Shown here piece by piece: positions 7,355 to 14,516 of a stretch of DNA of 21,799 bases. The stretch's first letter is position 1. Every line of letters starts with the position of its first letter. The notes beneath the pieces were generated by a model. It did not search any database and had not been told where the DNA came from. It saw only the letters and a program-made list of their open reading frames with translations. The stretch lies in NCBI GenBank assembly GCA_937884385.1, contig CALGCW010000314.1:1-21799 (forward strand). Reading direction: 5' to 3'. Both the position numbers and the translations under genes were made by a program. Origin of the DNA: an uncultured Clostridia bacterium (GTDB lineage Bacteria > Bacillota > Clostridia > Oscillospirales > CAG-272).

Positions 7355-7901
7355 ACTCCAGTATGAGCTGATAAGAAGTGCTCGAAAAACGGTATCGATC
7401 GAAATAAGCAGAGAAGCAAGGCTGATAGTCAGAGCCCCCCTCAAAATGAGAAGTGCCGATATCGATGCCTTTGTGGAATCAAAGCGCGCTTGGATAGAAA
7501 AGCATCTTTTAGAAGTAAAGAAAAAGCTTGAAAGCGCGCCGCCCAAGCTTACAGCTGATCAGATTTCCGAATTGAAAAAGTACGCAAAAAGAATAATCCC
7601 GCTTAAAGCAGCGAGATTTGCCACACTTATGGGAGTGGAGTATAACAACATTGCCTTTCGCAATCAAAAAACGCGATACGGAAGCTGCTCGGGCAAGAAG
7701 AATCTGAATTTCAATATAGCTATTATGCTTATGCCCGAGGAGATTATCGATTACGTTATCGTGCACGAGCTTTCACATCTTAAGGAAATGAACCATTCGG
7801 ATAAGTTCTGGAAAGAGGTTGAGAGGGTGTTGCCGGATTATAAAAGGAGACGCGATTGGCTCAAGAAAAATGGGATTTCTTATATTCAAAGACTACAATA
7901 A
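7347..7901 (+). CDS. YgjP/DUF45-family zinc metallopeptidase (M48-like)
   Basis: This 184-residue protein has the full YgjP/DUF45 signature HELSHLKEMNHSDKFW (140-155), where His140, His144 and probably His150 bind zinc and Glu141 is the general base. The preceding TRYGSCSGKKNLNFN segment is also typical of the family. It has no signal peptide or membrane helix, so it is probably cytoplasmic. The length matches the family. The ATG at 7347 lies inside the end of the DUF4097 gene (8-base overlap), giving a tightly coupled third gene of the envelope operon. A TTG at 7335 is a weaker alternative start. The physiological substrate of this family is unknown; the link to LiaF-like proteins is by operon context only. 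Confidence 0.9.
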   Translation: MSKLQYELIRSARKTVSIEISREARLIVRAPLKMRSADIDAFVESKRAWIEKHLLEVKKKLESAPPKLTADQISELKKYAKRIIPLKAARFATLMGVEYNNIAFRNQKTRYGSCSGKKNLNFNIAIMLMPEEIIDYVIVHELSHLKEMNHSDKFWKEVERVLPDYKRRRDWLKKNGISYIQRLQ

Positions 7902-7908
7902 AAAATTA

Positions 7909-7940
7909 AAGGGAGCTCAATTTGAGCTCCCTTGCTTTTT
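7909..7940. terminator. Bidirectional terminator between convergent operons
   Basis: AAGGGAGCTCAA (7909-7920) and TTGAGCTCCCTT (7922-7933) form a long near-palindromic stem. A T5 run follows on the plus strand (7936-7940), and the A-rich left flank gives a U-tract on the minus strand. It ends both the LiaF-like operon and the nuclease-lipoprotein operon. Confidence 0.9.
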
Positions 7941-8511
7941 ATTTGATCGTGTAGGTTATTGTAGTCACGTTGCCGGATTCGGCTTTATAGGAAATAGAGA
8001 CTGTATTGATCTTACTTTCGGTGTAGGATACTGTCAAGGTAGCATCCTTGCAATCGAGATCTTTTCCGAAAAATTCAACCGGATCAGCAATGATCGCGGT
8101 GAAAACACCGTATTCAAGCTTGTAATCCTTTAATGCCTTATCGGTAAAGCTGAAGGAGGGAAGATCGAAGCGAGCCTCTGCGCTCGTTTCAAGGTCATAA
8201 GAGCCCACCGTGACTGTTTTGTATTCATCGGGTGCAATTATAGATTCACCGTCTACGGTAAAGGAATTGAGTCTTTCAATTCTGTAATCAACCATTCTTT
8301 TTACATAAAAGAAGCTGACGTCGTATTGCTCTGTGATCTTTTCACCCGACTTGTTTTTTACCTCGATGGTGATGGAGTAATCCGTGCTTGGATTTTTGGC
8401 GAGTGTGTTAAGCTTTTTGAGTGCTTTGTCCGCTTCGGTGTCATTTCCACAAGAGGGCAAGCAGATAAGCATTGTGCAAATCAGCAAAAGAGAAACTATT
8501 ATTTTTTTCAT
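7939..8511 (-). CDS. Lipoprotein of unknown function
   Basis: This 190-residue protein has a clear lipoprotein signal: MKKIIV, a hydrophobic core, then CLPSC with the lipidated cysteine at 21. The mature part is polar and beta-rich (DYSITIEVKNKSGEKI, ATLTVSYTESKINTVSISY), without a motif I recognise. It may be a small outer-surface beta-sandwich. AGGAGGG lies about 8 bases upstream of the ATG. It starts 15 bases after the stop of the secreted nuclease gene, so the two are probably cotranscribed. Inference: an accessory to, or membrane partner of, the nuclease; the sequence itself does not support a specific function. Confidence 0.8.
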   Translation of the reverse strand: MKKIIVSLLLICTMLICLPSCGNDTEADKALKKLNTLAKNPSTDYSITIEVKNKSGEKITEQYDVSFFYVKRMVDYRIERLNSFTVDGESIIAPDEYKTVTVGSYDLETSAEARFDLPSFSFTDKALKDYKLEYGVFTAIIADPVEFFGKDLDCKDATLTVSYTESKINTVSISYKAESGNVTTITYTIK

Positions 8512-8526
8512 CGTATTGCCCTCCTA

Positions 8527-10422
8527 TCAGAAATATTTTTTGCCCAAAAGAGCAAGCGCGGCAAAGGGAAGAACTGTGACAGCCACGACTGAAAGCTCAA
8601 GAAGCTTTGATGATACATCGTTTGCGTCGGAATTCATATCTTCTACCTTGTTATTGTAATTAGCGATTATAGCTTTAAGCGCTGTATACTGTGTTTCTAC
8701 TGCTTCCTTATCAGCGCCGGAAAGGTTGCTGTAAAGCGTGAGAGCCTCACATATTTTTGTATACTCTGCTTTACCGAAGTAAATACCTTCCGTAAGCTTT
8801 GTCACTATTGAAGTAAAGTCATTTTTGTCAGCCGTAGGCGGTGTAGGCGTGTCGGGATCATCGGACTTTTCAAGCTGTGTGCCGCAATTATCGCATACGT
8901 AGTCTTCGTCTTGGTCAACGTGGTCCGTGCATTCATTGTCTACGGGAGGCTCTGTGGGTCTTTCAAGCTGTGTGCCGCAATTGTCGCAAACGTAGTCTTC
9001 GTCCTGGTCGACGTGGTCCGTACATTCATCGTCTACGGGAGGCTCTGTGGGTCTTTCAAGCTGTGTGCCGCAATTGTCGCAAACGTAGTCTTCGTTTTGG
9101 TCGACGTGGTTAGTGCATTCATCGTCCTCAGGAAGGGTAATGCTGTCAAGAGTGCAATTCTTCATTTCTATGAGACCGTTGTAATTGGTTATAGTGCCCG
9201 TTACCGTTATGGTCGCGCCTATCTCGAACCTGCTGTCTACGAGCCTGTAGCAGTACATTGGCTGAGAAGTATAGTCACCGACAACGATGGTGGGATTGTT
9301 GTAGTCGTCAAGAGCTGTGATAACACCTGTGAGTGTGTATGTACCGTCAAGCGTTTCACCTTCGGAAAGCGCGTATGCGGCGTCAAGTATCTCTTTTGCG
9401 GTCTTGGGTGTTTCGGGGAGGTCGGGATCGGGTGTTGTAGTTCCGCTGCCGGTATTTCCGCCACCGGTATTTCCGCCACCGGTCACACCGCCGCTTGCTT
9501 CACCCGAGGGGGTGACCATATCATCGGGAACCTCACGTCCGAAAACGAGCCAAGCATATTCGGGATAATCGATGAATACGTTTCTGTTGCCCTGAATATC
9601 CTCAACGACCTCATTTCTGCCGAGCTCCCAAGTGTCTACAGGGTCGAGCTCGCACCATTCGAGAAGTAAATCAACGCTTTGGAAAACCTCGGTCACCGAG
9701 TCAGCTCCCCAAGCGGAGCCCCAACGCACCCAAACATAGAGAATGATTCTTGCGACGTCGCCCTTAACGTTATCAAGAGGTTCAAAATATGTGCTGTTAT
9801 ACGTTCCGCCAAGGACACCTACAGCGGGATCGGTTCCATATTTTTCACTGGAGTTAGATCCGGATTCGCCGTATTTTTTATTACCTCTTGAACTGTTTAC
9901 TCCCGCATCGGAAGGACGGATGTGGTGAAGGTCTGCTCCGCCGCCGGTAGTATTATTTCCACCAAGTGACTTGGGCCATACGTGTTCGCGGTTCCAACCG
10001 TTCCATTGGCTCATAGTAGCTTGATAGCCAGTATATATCAAAGTGACTTTTCCGTTTTCGTTCTCACAGTCCGTGCGATCTGCCTTATAGTGGCAATCGT
10101 TGTATGAGGACATGTAGGAATGCGTGCTCGTCATAAGCTGTGTAAGAGCGTTTTTGATCTCATTTGCACTTTTCTCGGAAAGTACGTCAAACTCATAAGA
10201 GCCGTTGTAGTAAGCGTCAGCGCTCGTTCCGTTTAGGGTTGTAGCTACAACGTCTCTCTGACCGGAATTGTACTGGCTTGAATACTTTGAGGGTTGTGTG
10301 CCTGCTGCGTAATTATCAACCTCTATCTCAACGAACGTTATCGCAGACGCGCTGAGAGTGAACGTTTGAAGAATGAGGATAAGAACGAGCAGGAGTGTTA
10401 AGATCCTTGTTTGATTTTTCAT
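8527..10422 (-). CDS. Secreted, membrane-anchored endonuclease I (NucM/EndA-type) with OB-like domain and Cys-rich repeats
   Basis: A 631-residue multidomain surface protein. A signal peptide (about 1-27) is followed by an endonuclease I domain (about 30-300) with REHVWPKSLG (145-154, catalytic His147), GADLHHIRPSD and NSSRGN. Family members cleave DNA, some also RNA, non-specifically outside the cell using Mg2+ or Ca2+. A Gly/Thr-rich linker (305-335) leads to an OB-like domain (about 338-430: TYTLTGVITALDDYNNPTIVV). Then come three 31-residue repeats of the form CTDHVDQDEDYVCDNCG starting at Cys436, 467 and 498, a helical segment (530-595), and a C-terminal membrane helix (about 609-627) ending GKKYF. 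No LPxTG sortase motif is present. The ATG has TAGGAGA 6 bases upstream. Likely role: scavenging nucleotides or phosphate from extracellular DNA. Confidence 0.92.
   Translation of the reverse strand: MKNQTRILTLLLVLILILQTFTLSASAITFVEIEVDNYAAGTQPSKYSSQYNSGQRDVVATTLNGTSADAYYNGSYEFDVLSEKSANEIKNALTQLMTSTHSYMSSYNDCHYKADRTDCENENGKVTLIYTGYQATMSQWNGWNREHVWPKSLGGNNTTGGGADLHHIRPSDAGVNSSRGNKKYGESGSNSSEKYGTDPAVGVLGGTYNSTYFEPLDNVKGDVARIILYVWVRWGSAWGADSVTEVFQSVDLLLEWCELDPVDTWELGRNEVVEDIQGNRNVFIDYPEYAWLVFGREVPDDMVTPSGEASGGVTGGGNTGGGNTGSGTTTPDPDLPETPKTAKEILDAAYALSEGETLDGTYTLTGVITALDDYNNPTIVVGDYTSQPMYCYRLVDSRFEIGATITVTGTITNYNGLIEMKNCTLDSITLPEDDECTNHVDQNEDYVCDNCGTQLERPTEPPVDDECTDHVDQDEDYVCDNCGTQLERPTEPPVDNECTDHVDQDEDYVCDNCGTQLEKSDDPDTPTPPTADKNDFTSIVTKLTEGIYFGKAEYTKICEALTLYSNLSGADKEAVETQYTALKAIIANYNNKVEDMNSDANDVSSKLLELSVVAVTVLPFAALALLGKKYF
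8870..9130 (-). repeat. 93-bp tandem repeat within the nuclease gene (2.8 copies)
   Basis: Units begin at 8870, 8963 and 9056, each starting TCAAGCTGTGTGCCGCAATT on the plus strand, with only scattered differences. They encode the three Cys-rich modules and their ERPTEPPV linker. The near-identity at DNA level points to recent duplication or ongoing copy-number change. Confidence 0.95.
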
Positions 10423-10456
10423 AACAATCTCCTAATAAACAAAATTTGTCACAATA

Positions 10457-10485
10457 AGTATATCACAAATATTTGATAAATGAAA
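10457..10485 (-). promoter_or_regulatory. Possible promoter of the nuclease operon
   Basis: On the minus strand, TATACT (10457-10462) is preceded by a weak -35 TTTCAT (10480-10485) with 17-base spacing, about 35 bases upstream of the ATG at 10422. The weak -35 leaves room for an activator or another start. Confidence 0.45.
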
Positions 10486-10591
10486 GACTTTTGCCCGATT
10501 TTGTTCTTTTTTGTTTATTTTGACTATTTTCTCGGCGATATTCACTTATATAAGCTAATTTTTTGTTTATATTATATATAACAAAAATGTA

Positions 10592-10620
10592 TTGAATAAT
10601 TGCGAAAATTGTGGTATAAT
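10592..10620 (+). promoter_or_regulatory. SigA-type promoter of the six-gene hydrolase operon
   Basis: TTGAAT (10592-10597), a 17-base spacer, and a perfect TATAAT (10615-10620). The upstream 100 bases are very AT-rich and could act as an UP element. Confidence 0.8.
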
Positions 10621-10637
10621 GGCTTATATTAAATCAA

Positions 10638-10653
10638 CAAAGCTTTTGCTTTG
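10638..10653 (+). repeat. Small inverted repeat in the 5' leader
   Basis: CAAAGC-TTTT-GCTTTG can form a short hairpin near the 5' end of the operon mRNA, ahead of the AGGAGA at 10661-10666. It may stabilise the transcript; no T-tract follows, so it is not a terminator. Confidence 0.35.
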
Positions 10654-10670
10654 CAAAAACAGGAGAAAAT

Positions 10671-11633
10671 ATGCTTTTTGAAAAACAGATCATAAATATT
10701 TATAGGGGGATGGCATATACCAGATGTGACGATAACGGCACTGCATTCTATTTTACCGAAAAGGATTTCAAGGGTCTTTCCTGCGAGCCGTTTGACTTTA
10801 CGTCCTCAATGGGACACGAGCTTTCGGGCAAGCTTTATTCTTATGCAGATCCCATTGAAAAACGCCTTGTTATCTTTGATCACGGCTTCGGCGGCGGTCA
10901 TACTTCTTATATGAAGGAGATTGAAATACTTTGCAGGCACGGGTATCTCGTTCTTGCATACGATCATACGGGTTGTATGGAATCGGGCGGTGATACTCCC
11001 AACGGAATGGCGCAGTCTCTTTGCGATCTCAATGACTGTCTGAATGCCGTAAAATCGGATGAGCGCTTTGCCGACTACGGTATCTCGGTTATGGGACATA
11101 GCTGGGGCGGGTTCTCAACCCTAAATATCTCGGCACTTCATCCCGAGATTACGCATATCGTCGTTCTTTCCGGCTTTGTAAGTGTTGAACTTTTGGTAAA
11201 CGCGTTCTTTGGCGGCTTGCTTAAGCCTTACAGAAAGCCCGTTATGGCGCTTGAAAGGTCTTCAAATCCCAAATTTGTTGAGTACAACGCGATTGAAAGT
11301 CTAAAAAAGAGCCGCGCTAAGGCTTTGCTCATTTATTCCGATAACGATCAGCTCTGCTCTGCTTCCGTTCATTTTGAGGCTTTGAAGCAGGGGCTTTCCG
11401 ACAGGGAAGGTACTGCCTTTGTGTTGGAAAAGGGCAAAGGACATAACCCCAACTATAGTGAAGAAGCGGTCAAGCTCCTTGCAGAATACGTAAACGAGAA
11501 GAATGCTCTTCTCAAGAAAAAGAACGTTTCTGATGAGGAGAAAAAAGCATTCGTCGCAAGATTTGATTGGGATGGTATGACCGAGCAGGACGAGCGCGTA
11601 TGGAATATGATTTTTGAACATCTTGAAAGCTGA
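10671..11633 (+). CDS. Alpha/beta hydrolase (serine hydrolase)
   Basis: A 320-residue cytoplasmic alpha/beta hydrolase. The oxyanion-hole strand LVIFDHGFGGGHTSY (66-80) precedes the nucleophile elbow GHSWGG with Ser144. Asp226 (YSDNDQLC; Asp224 is an alternative) and His258 (GKGHNP) complete a plausible triad. The C-terminal 50 residues are a charged helical extension (NALLKKKNVSDEEKKAF). The family covers esterases, lipases and peptidases, and the substrate is not evident. It is the first gene of a six-gene operon; AGGAGA lies 5 bases before the ATG. Two other, differently built alpha/beta hydrolases occur later in the same operon. Confidence 0.88.
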   Translation: MLFEKQIINIYRGMAYTRCDDNGTAFYFTEKDFKGLSCEPFDFTSSMGHELSGKLYSYADPIEKRLVIFDHGFGGGHTSYMKEIEILCRHGYLVLAYDHTGCMESGGDTPNGMAQSLCDLNDCLNAVKSDERFADYGISVMGHSWGGFSTLNISALHPEITHIVVLSGFVSVELLVNAFFGGLLKPYRKPVMALERSSNPKFVEYNAIESLKKSRAKALLIYSDNDQLCSASVHFEALKQGLSDREGTAFVLEKGKGHNPNYSEEAVKLLAEYVNEKNALLKKKNVSDEEKKAFVARFDWDGMTEQDERVWNMIFEHLES

Positions 11634-11643
11634 GGTGATCGAT

Positions 11644-12036
11644 ATGAGAAAAATATGCGCACTATTACTTTCAATTCTGGCAGTAATCGGCTTATCCTCA
11701 TGTGGGGGAGCTGATGATAAGGAGATCACTTATGAGCAGATAACTGCAGAACAGGCAAAGGCACTTATGGAAAGTGAGACCGATTACGTTATCATCGATG
11801 CGAGAACGCAGAGCGAATTTGAATCAGGACATATTGCAGGGGCGATAATGATACCCGAATATGAGATCGCGGATGTTGCAGAGGATGTACTGAATGATAA
11901 GGATCAGCTTATACTCGTTTACTGCAGAAGCGGTAGAAGAAGTAAAATTGCCGCTGAGGCTCTTGTCAGCCTTGGATACACTAATGTTAAGGAATTCGGC
12001 GGCATTATCGATTGGCCGTACGATATCGTAAAATAA
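11644..12036 (+). CDS. Rhodanese-like lipoprotein
   Basis: A 130-residue protein: a lipoprotein signal (MRKICALLLSILAVIGLSSC, lipidated Cys20), then a single rhodanese domain. Recognisable parts are YVIIDARTQSEFESGHIAGA (48-67) and the active-site loop CRSGRRS with Cys94 as the persulfide-forming cysteine. Single-domain rhodaneses transfer sulfane sulfur or act in redox sensing; this one would work on the outer side of the membrane. The ATG at 11644 was chosen because AGGTGA lies 5 bases before it and it starts the signal peptide. It begins 10 bases after the preceding hydrolase stop, so it is cotranscribed. The physiological sulfur donor and acceptor are unknown. Confidence 0.9.
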   Translation: MRKICALLLSILAVIGLSSCGGADDKEITYEQITAEQAKALMESETDYVIIDARTQSEFESGHIAGAIMIPEYEIADVAEDVLNDKDQLILVYCRSGRRSKIAAEALVSLGYTNVKEFGGIIDWPYDIVK

Positions 12037-12057
12037 TAAATTTTAAGGAGAATAGTT

Positions 12058-12246
12058 ATGGAAAAGAAGCTTTACAAATCAAACAAAAATAAAATGATAG
12101 ACGGTGTATGCGCAGGCATAGCCGAGTATTTTAACGTCGACCCGACCTTGATCCGCCTTGGCGCGGTGGCAATATGTCTTGCAGGAGGCTCCGGTGTGCT
12201 TGCATACATAATTGCGGCAATAGTTATGCCGAGAGATCCTAACTGA
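12058..12246 (+). CDS. PspC-domain small membrane protein
   Basis: A 62-residue PspC domain protein: KLYKSNKNKMIDGVCAGIAEYFNVDPTLIR (in positions 4-33), then one membrane helix (about 35-57) ending IVMPRDPN. Both the GVCAGIAEYF motif and the terminal MP are standard for the family. PspC proteins respond to membrane stress and bind partner proteins. AAGGAGA lies upstream with good spacing. It sits in the middle of the hydrolase operon between the rhodanese lipoprotein and a UPF0316 membrane protein, suggesting an envelope-related theme. Confidence 0.93.
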   Translation: MEKKLYKSNKNKMIDGVCAGIAEYFNVDPTLIRLGAVAICLAGGSGVLAYIIAAIVMPRDPN

Positions 12247-12260
12247 TAAGGAGATAAAAC

Positions 12261-12803
12261 ATGTCCGAAATTTTAGCATCGCTTTCTCCTGTTGCGGTAT
12301 GCTTTATAGTATGTGTCGCAAAGATCGTTGAGATAAGCATACAGTCGCTTAAGACCTGTATGATGGTGAAGGGGCAGAGGTTTAAGGCGGCGTGTCTTGG
12401 TTTTATCGAGTGTATGATATGGGGACTTGTTATATCCACAATAATCAGTACGCTTGGAGATAATTTTGCATTGCTGCTGTTTTACTGTGTCGGATATGCC
12501 GTTGGACTATTTCTCGGCTCAACTATCGAGGGAAAGCTTGCCATCGGTACGTCGAACCTTGAGCTTATCGCTAACGATGAGAACACGGAAAAGATCACCG
12601 CTTATCTGAAAGAGAACAACCGCGGATACACGGTTTTCGGCGGTCGAGGCTCTATTGACAAGATGAACATGATAATTATCGTCCTTCCAAGAAAGGATGC
12701 CGCAAAGATATTAAAGGAGATACGAAAAATGTGTGACAACAAGGTGTTCGTCGTTGCAAGCGAGGTCAGCAAGTACGCGGGCGGATACGGAATGTTGAAA
12801 TAA
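12261..12803 (+). CDS. UPF0316/DUF2179 membrane protein (YebE-like)
   Basis: A 180-residue protein. Three membrane helices fill the first half (about 10-30, 44-62 and 68-88: VAVCFIVCVAKIVEI, LGFIECMIWGLVISTII, LLLFYCVGYAVGLFLG). Then comes a cytoplasmic DUF2179 domain (about 100-175: ITAYLKENNRGYTVFGGRG, MIIIVLPRKDAAKILKEIR). This matches the UPF0316 family in length and order. Its function is not established; DUF2179 is a small ferredoxin-like fold thought to bind a ligand. AAGGAGA precedes the ATG, 14 bases after the PspC stop. Confidence 0.88.
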   Translation: MSEILASLSPVAVCFIVCVAKIVEISIQSLKTCMMVKGQRFKAACLGFIECMIWGLVISTIISTLGDNFALLLFYCVGYAVGLFLGSTIEGKLAIGTSNLELIANDENTEKITAYLKENNRGYTVFGGRGSIDKMNMIIIVLPRKDAAKILKEIRKMCDNKVFVVASEVSKYAGGYGMLK

Positions 12804-12823
12804 CTTTTATGAAAGGCTGAATT

Positions 12824-13747
12824 ATGAAATATCCGATCAATAAAGAATTTTTTCCTCAATCACACTTTTATAATCCGATCAGAAGCGCACGCCTTGCAGG
12901 CTGGGTAGGCTCGCTTTTCAAAGCACCGAGGAAGCTTTTTAAGGATAAGGATGTCAAGGTGACAAGGGAGCTCGCAAGAAGCTATGACGGCGGTGAATTT
13001 GAGATCCTTGTATACGAGCCCTACGGACTTCATACCCCTTGCGCTTGCTTAGTGTATATTCACGGCGGCGGATTTATCTTCGGTGCGGGAGATTATAACT
13101 ACAATATATGCAAGAAATACTGCCTTGAAATGGGATGCAAAGCAGTTTTCATAAATTACCGTCTTGCTCCTAAGCATCCCCACCCCACGCCTGTGGAGGA
13201 TTGCTATGCGGGACTTCGTTTTGCGTTTGAAAATGCTGACAGATACGGCTTTGATAAGAAACGTATCGGAGTTGGCGGCGAGAGCGCGGGCGGAGCTCTT
13301 TCTGCGGCGGTATGCCTTATGGCAAGGGATAGAAAAACGGATGCACCTGCATTTCAGTTGCTTATCTATCCCGTCACTGATATCACTATGAATTCCGAAT
13401 CGAATAGAAAATATAACGATACCCCTGTTTGGAACAGCGAGCTTTCAAAAATGATGTGGCCCGCTTACGTTCCCGACAAGAATAGGGATGATATATGCTA
13501 TGCCGCACCTATGCAGGCGGAGTATTTTGGCGACCTTCCCCCGGCTTACGTTGAAACTGCAGAGTTTGATTGCCTGCACGACGAGGCTATAAGCTATGCA
13601 AACGCAATGCGAGATGCCGGAGTTGAGGTCGAGATCAATGAAACGCGTGGCACTATGCACGGATTTGATAATATTATGGACGCGCCCACGTCAAAGATGG
13701 CGATTAAAAGGCGCATTGACTTTATGAATAAACATTTTAAGGAGTAA
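12824..13747 (+). CDS. HSL-family alpha/beta hydrolase (acetyl esterase/lipase-like)
   Basis: A 307-residue esterase of the hormone-sensitive-lipase group. Oxyanion motif HGGG at 80-83 (YIHGGGFIFGAGD), nucleophile elbow GESAGG with Ser154, acid Asp249 (ETAEFDCLHDE) and His279 (GTMHGFD). The family hydrolyses short-chain acyl or acetyl esters, including those released from plant polysaccharides. It has no signal peptide, so it acts in the cytoplasm. AAAGG lies 7 bases upstream of the ATG. It is immediately followed (2-base gap) by another alpha/beta hydrolase gene, so the two are probably co-translated. The glycosidases at both ends of the window make a role in deacetylating imported oligosaccharides possible, but this is inference. 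Confidence 0.93.
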   Translation: MKYPINKEFFPQSHFYNPIRSARLAGWVGSLFKAPRKLFKDKDVKVTRELARSYDGGEFEILVYEPYGLHTPCACLVYIHGGGFIFGAGDYNYNICKKYCLEMGCKAVFINYRLAPKHPHPTPVEDCYAGLRFAFENADRYGFDKKRIGVGGESAGGALSAAVCLMARDRKTDAPAFQLLIYPVTDITMNSESNRKYNDTPVWNSELSKMMWPAYVPDKNRDDICYAAPMQAEYFGDLPPAYVETAEFDCLHDEAISYANAMRDAGVEVEINETRGTMHGFDNIMDAPTSKMAIKRRIDFMNKHFKE

Positions 13748-13749
13748 TT

Positions 13750-14481
13750 ATGAAAAACAGCAGAAAAAAGATACTGATAGCGGTGATCTCCGTTTTGGCG
13801 GTGTTGATTCTTCTTTGCGGCGTCTGCGCGATCATCATGCTCGATTGTCACAAGGCGGATATGGACGCAATAGATGCATTTATCACCGAAAACGAGGTCG
13901 CATATACCACCGACGGTGCATACACGGTGTTTGCACCCAAGGGAGCAACAAAGGGACTCATTTATTATCCCGGTGCGAGAGTTGAGCACGAGGTCTATCT
14001 TTCTCTTATGGAGGCCTGCGCGGACAGAGGAATTCTTTGCGTTCTTGTTGAGATGCCACTATACTTTCCGCTTATAGGCTCAAATCTAGCTGACGGAGTT
14101 AGGGAAAAGTATCCCGAGATAGAGGATTGGTACATAGGCGGTCATTCGCTTGGCGGTTATGCTGCTTCAATGTATCTTGATGATCATCTTGATGAGTTCA
14201 AAGGTCTTATTCTCCTTGCCTCATATACTGCAGTGGATCTAAAGGGCAAGGACGTTGACGTTCTTACGGTATACGGAACCGAAGATCAGGTTATGAACCG
14301 TGAGCGATATGAAGAGGGCTTGACGCTTATTCCCGAGGATTACACGGAGCTTGTGATCGAGGGCGGAACTCACGCTTTCTTCGGTATGTATAACGGTCAG
14401 GACTATGACTGTGCGAAGGGTATTACGAATGAAGAGCAGTTGCTTATGACTGCCGATGCAATAGCTGAATTTATGAAATGA
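13750..14481 (+). CDS. Membrane-tethered alpha/beta hydrolase
   Basis: A 243-residue protein with one N-terminal membrane anchor (about residues 8-31: ILIAVISVLAVLILLCGV) and a compact alpha/beta hydrolase domain of the dienelactone-hydrolase-like Abhydrolase_5 kind. Seen: nucleophile elbow GGHSLGG (Ser133), acid Asp179 (VYGTEDQV) and His208 (EGGTHAFFGMYNGQ). The catalytic domain should face outward. The GGTHAFFGMYG-like ending is characteristic of this subgroup, whose substrates are unknown. AAGGAG overlaps the end of the preceding esterase, the gap is 2 bases, and it is the last gene before the operon terminator. Confidence 0.88.
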   Translation: MKNSRKKILIAVISVLAVLILLCGVCAIIMLDCHKADMDAIDAFITENEVAYTTDGAYTVFAPKGATKGLIYYPGARVEHEVYLSLMEACADRGILCVLVEMPLYFPLIGSNLADGVREKYPEIEDWYIGGHSLGGYAASMYLDDHLDEFKGLILLASYTAVDLKGKDVDVLTVYGTEDQVMNRERYEEGLTLIPEDYTELVIEGGTHAFFGMYNGQDYDCAKGITNEEQLLMTADAIAEFMK

Positions 14482-14483
14482 AT

Positions 14484-14516
14484 AAAAGGAGATTCAATCT
14501 TGAATCTCCTTTTTTC
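14484..14516. terminator. Bidirectional terminator after the hydrolase operon
   Basis: AAAGGAGATTCAA and TTGAATCTCCTTT form the stem (14485-14497 with 14500-14512), with T-runs on both strands. It starts 3 bases after the last hydrolase stop and overlaps the last codons of the YjbR gene on the opposite strand. Confidence 0.9.

Noticed and set aside
8870..9130. Regular repeats that might suggest a CRISPR array
   Set aside because: Units are 93 bp, contiguous with no variable spacers, and encode in-frame protein modules.
8911..9669. Long open frame on the plus strand, opposite the nuclease gene
   Set aside because: It is the antisense of the repeat and OB-like regions of the endonuclease gene; its own repeats mirror the 93-bp units and it has no ribosome binding site or family resemblance.
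10560..10587. AT-rich inverted repeat TTTTTGTT ... AACAAAAA upstream of the hydrolase operon
   Set aside because: The arms are only 8 bases of simple AT sequence in a very AT-rich region, so chance is likely; it lies 5 bases upstream of the -35 and may just be a UP-type stretch.
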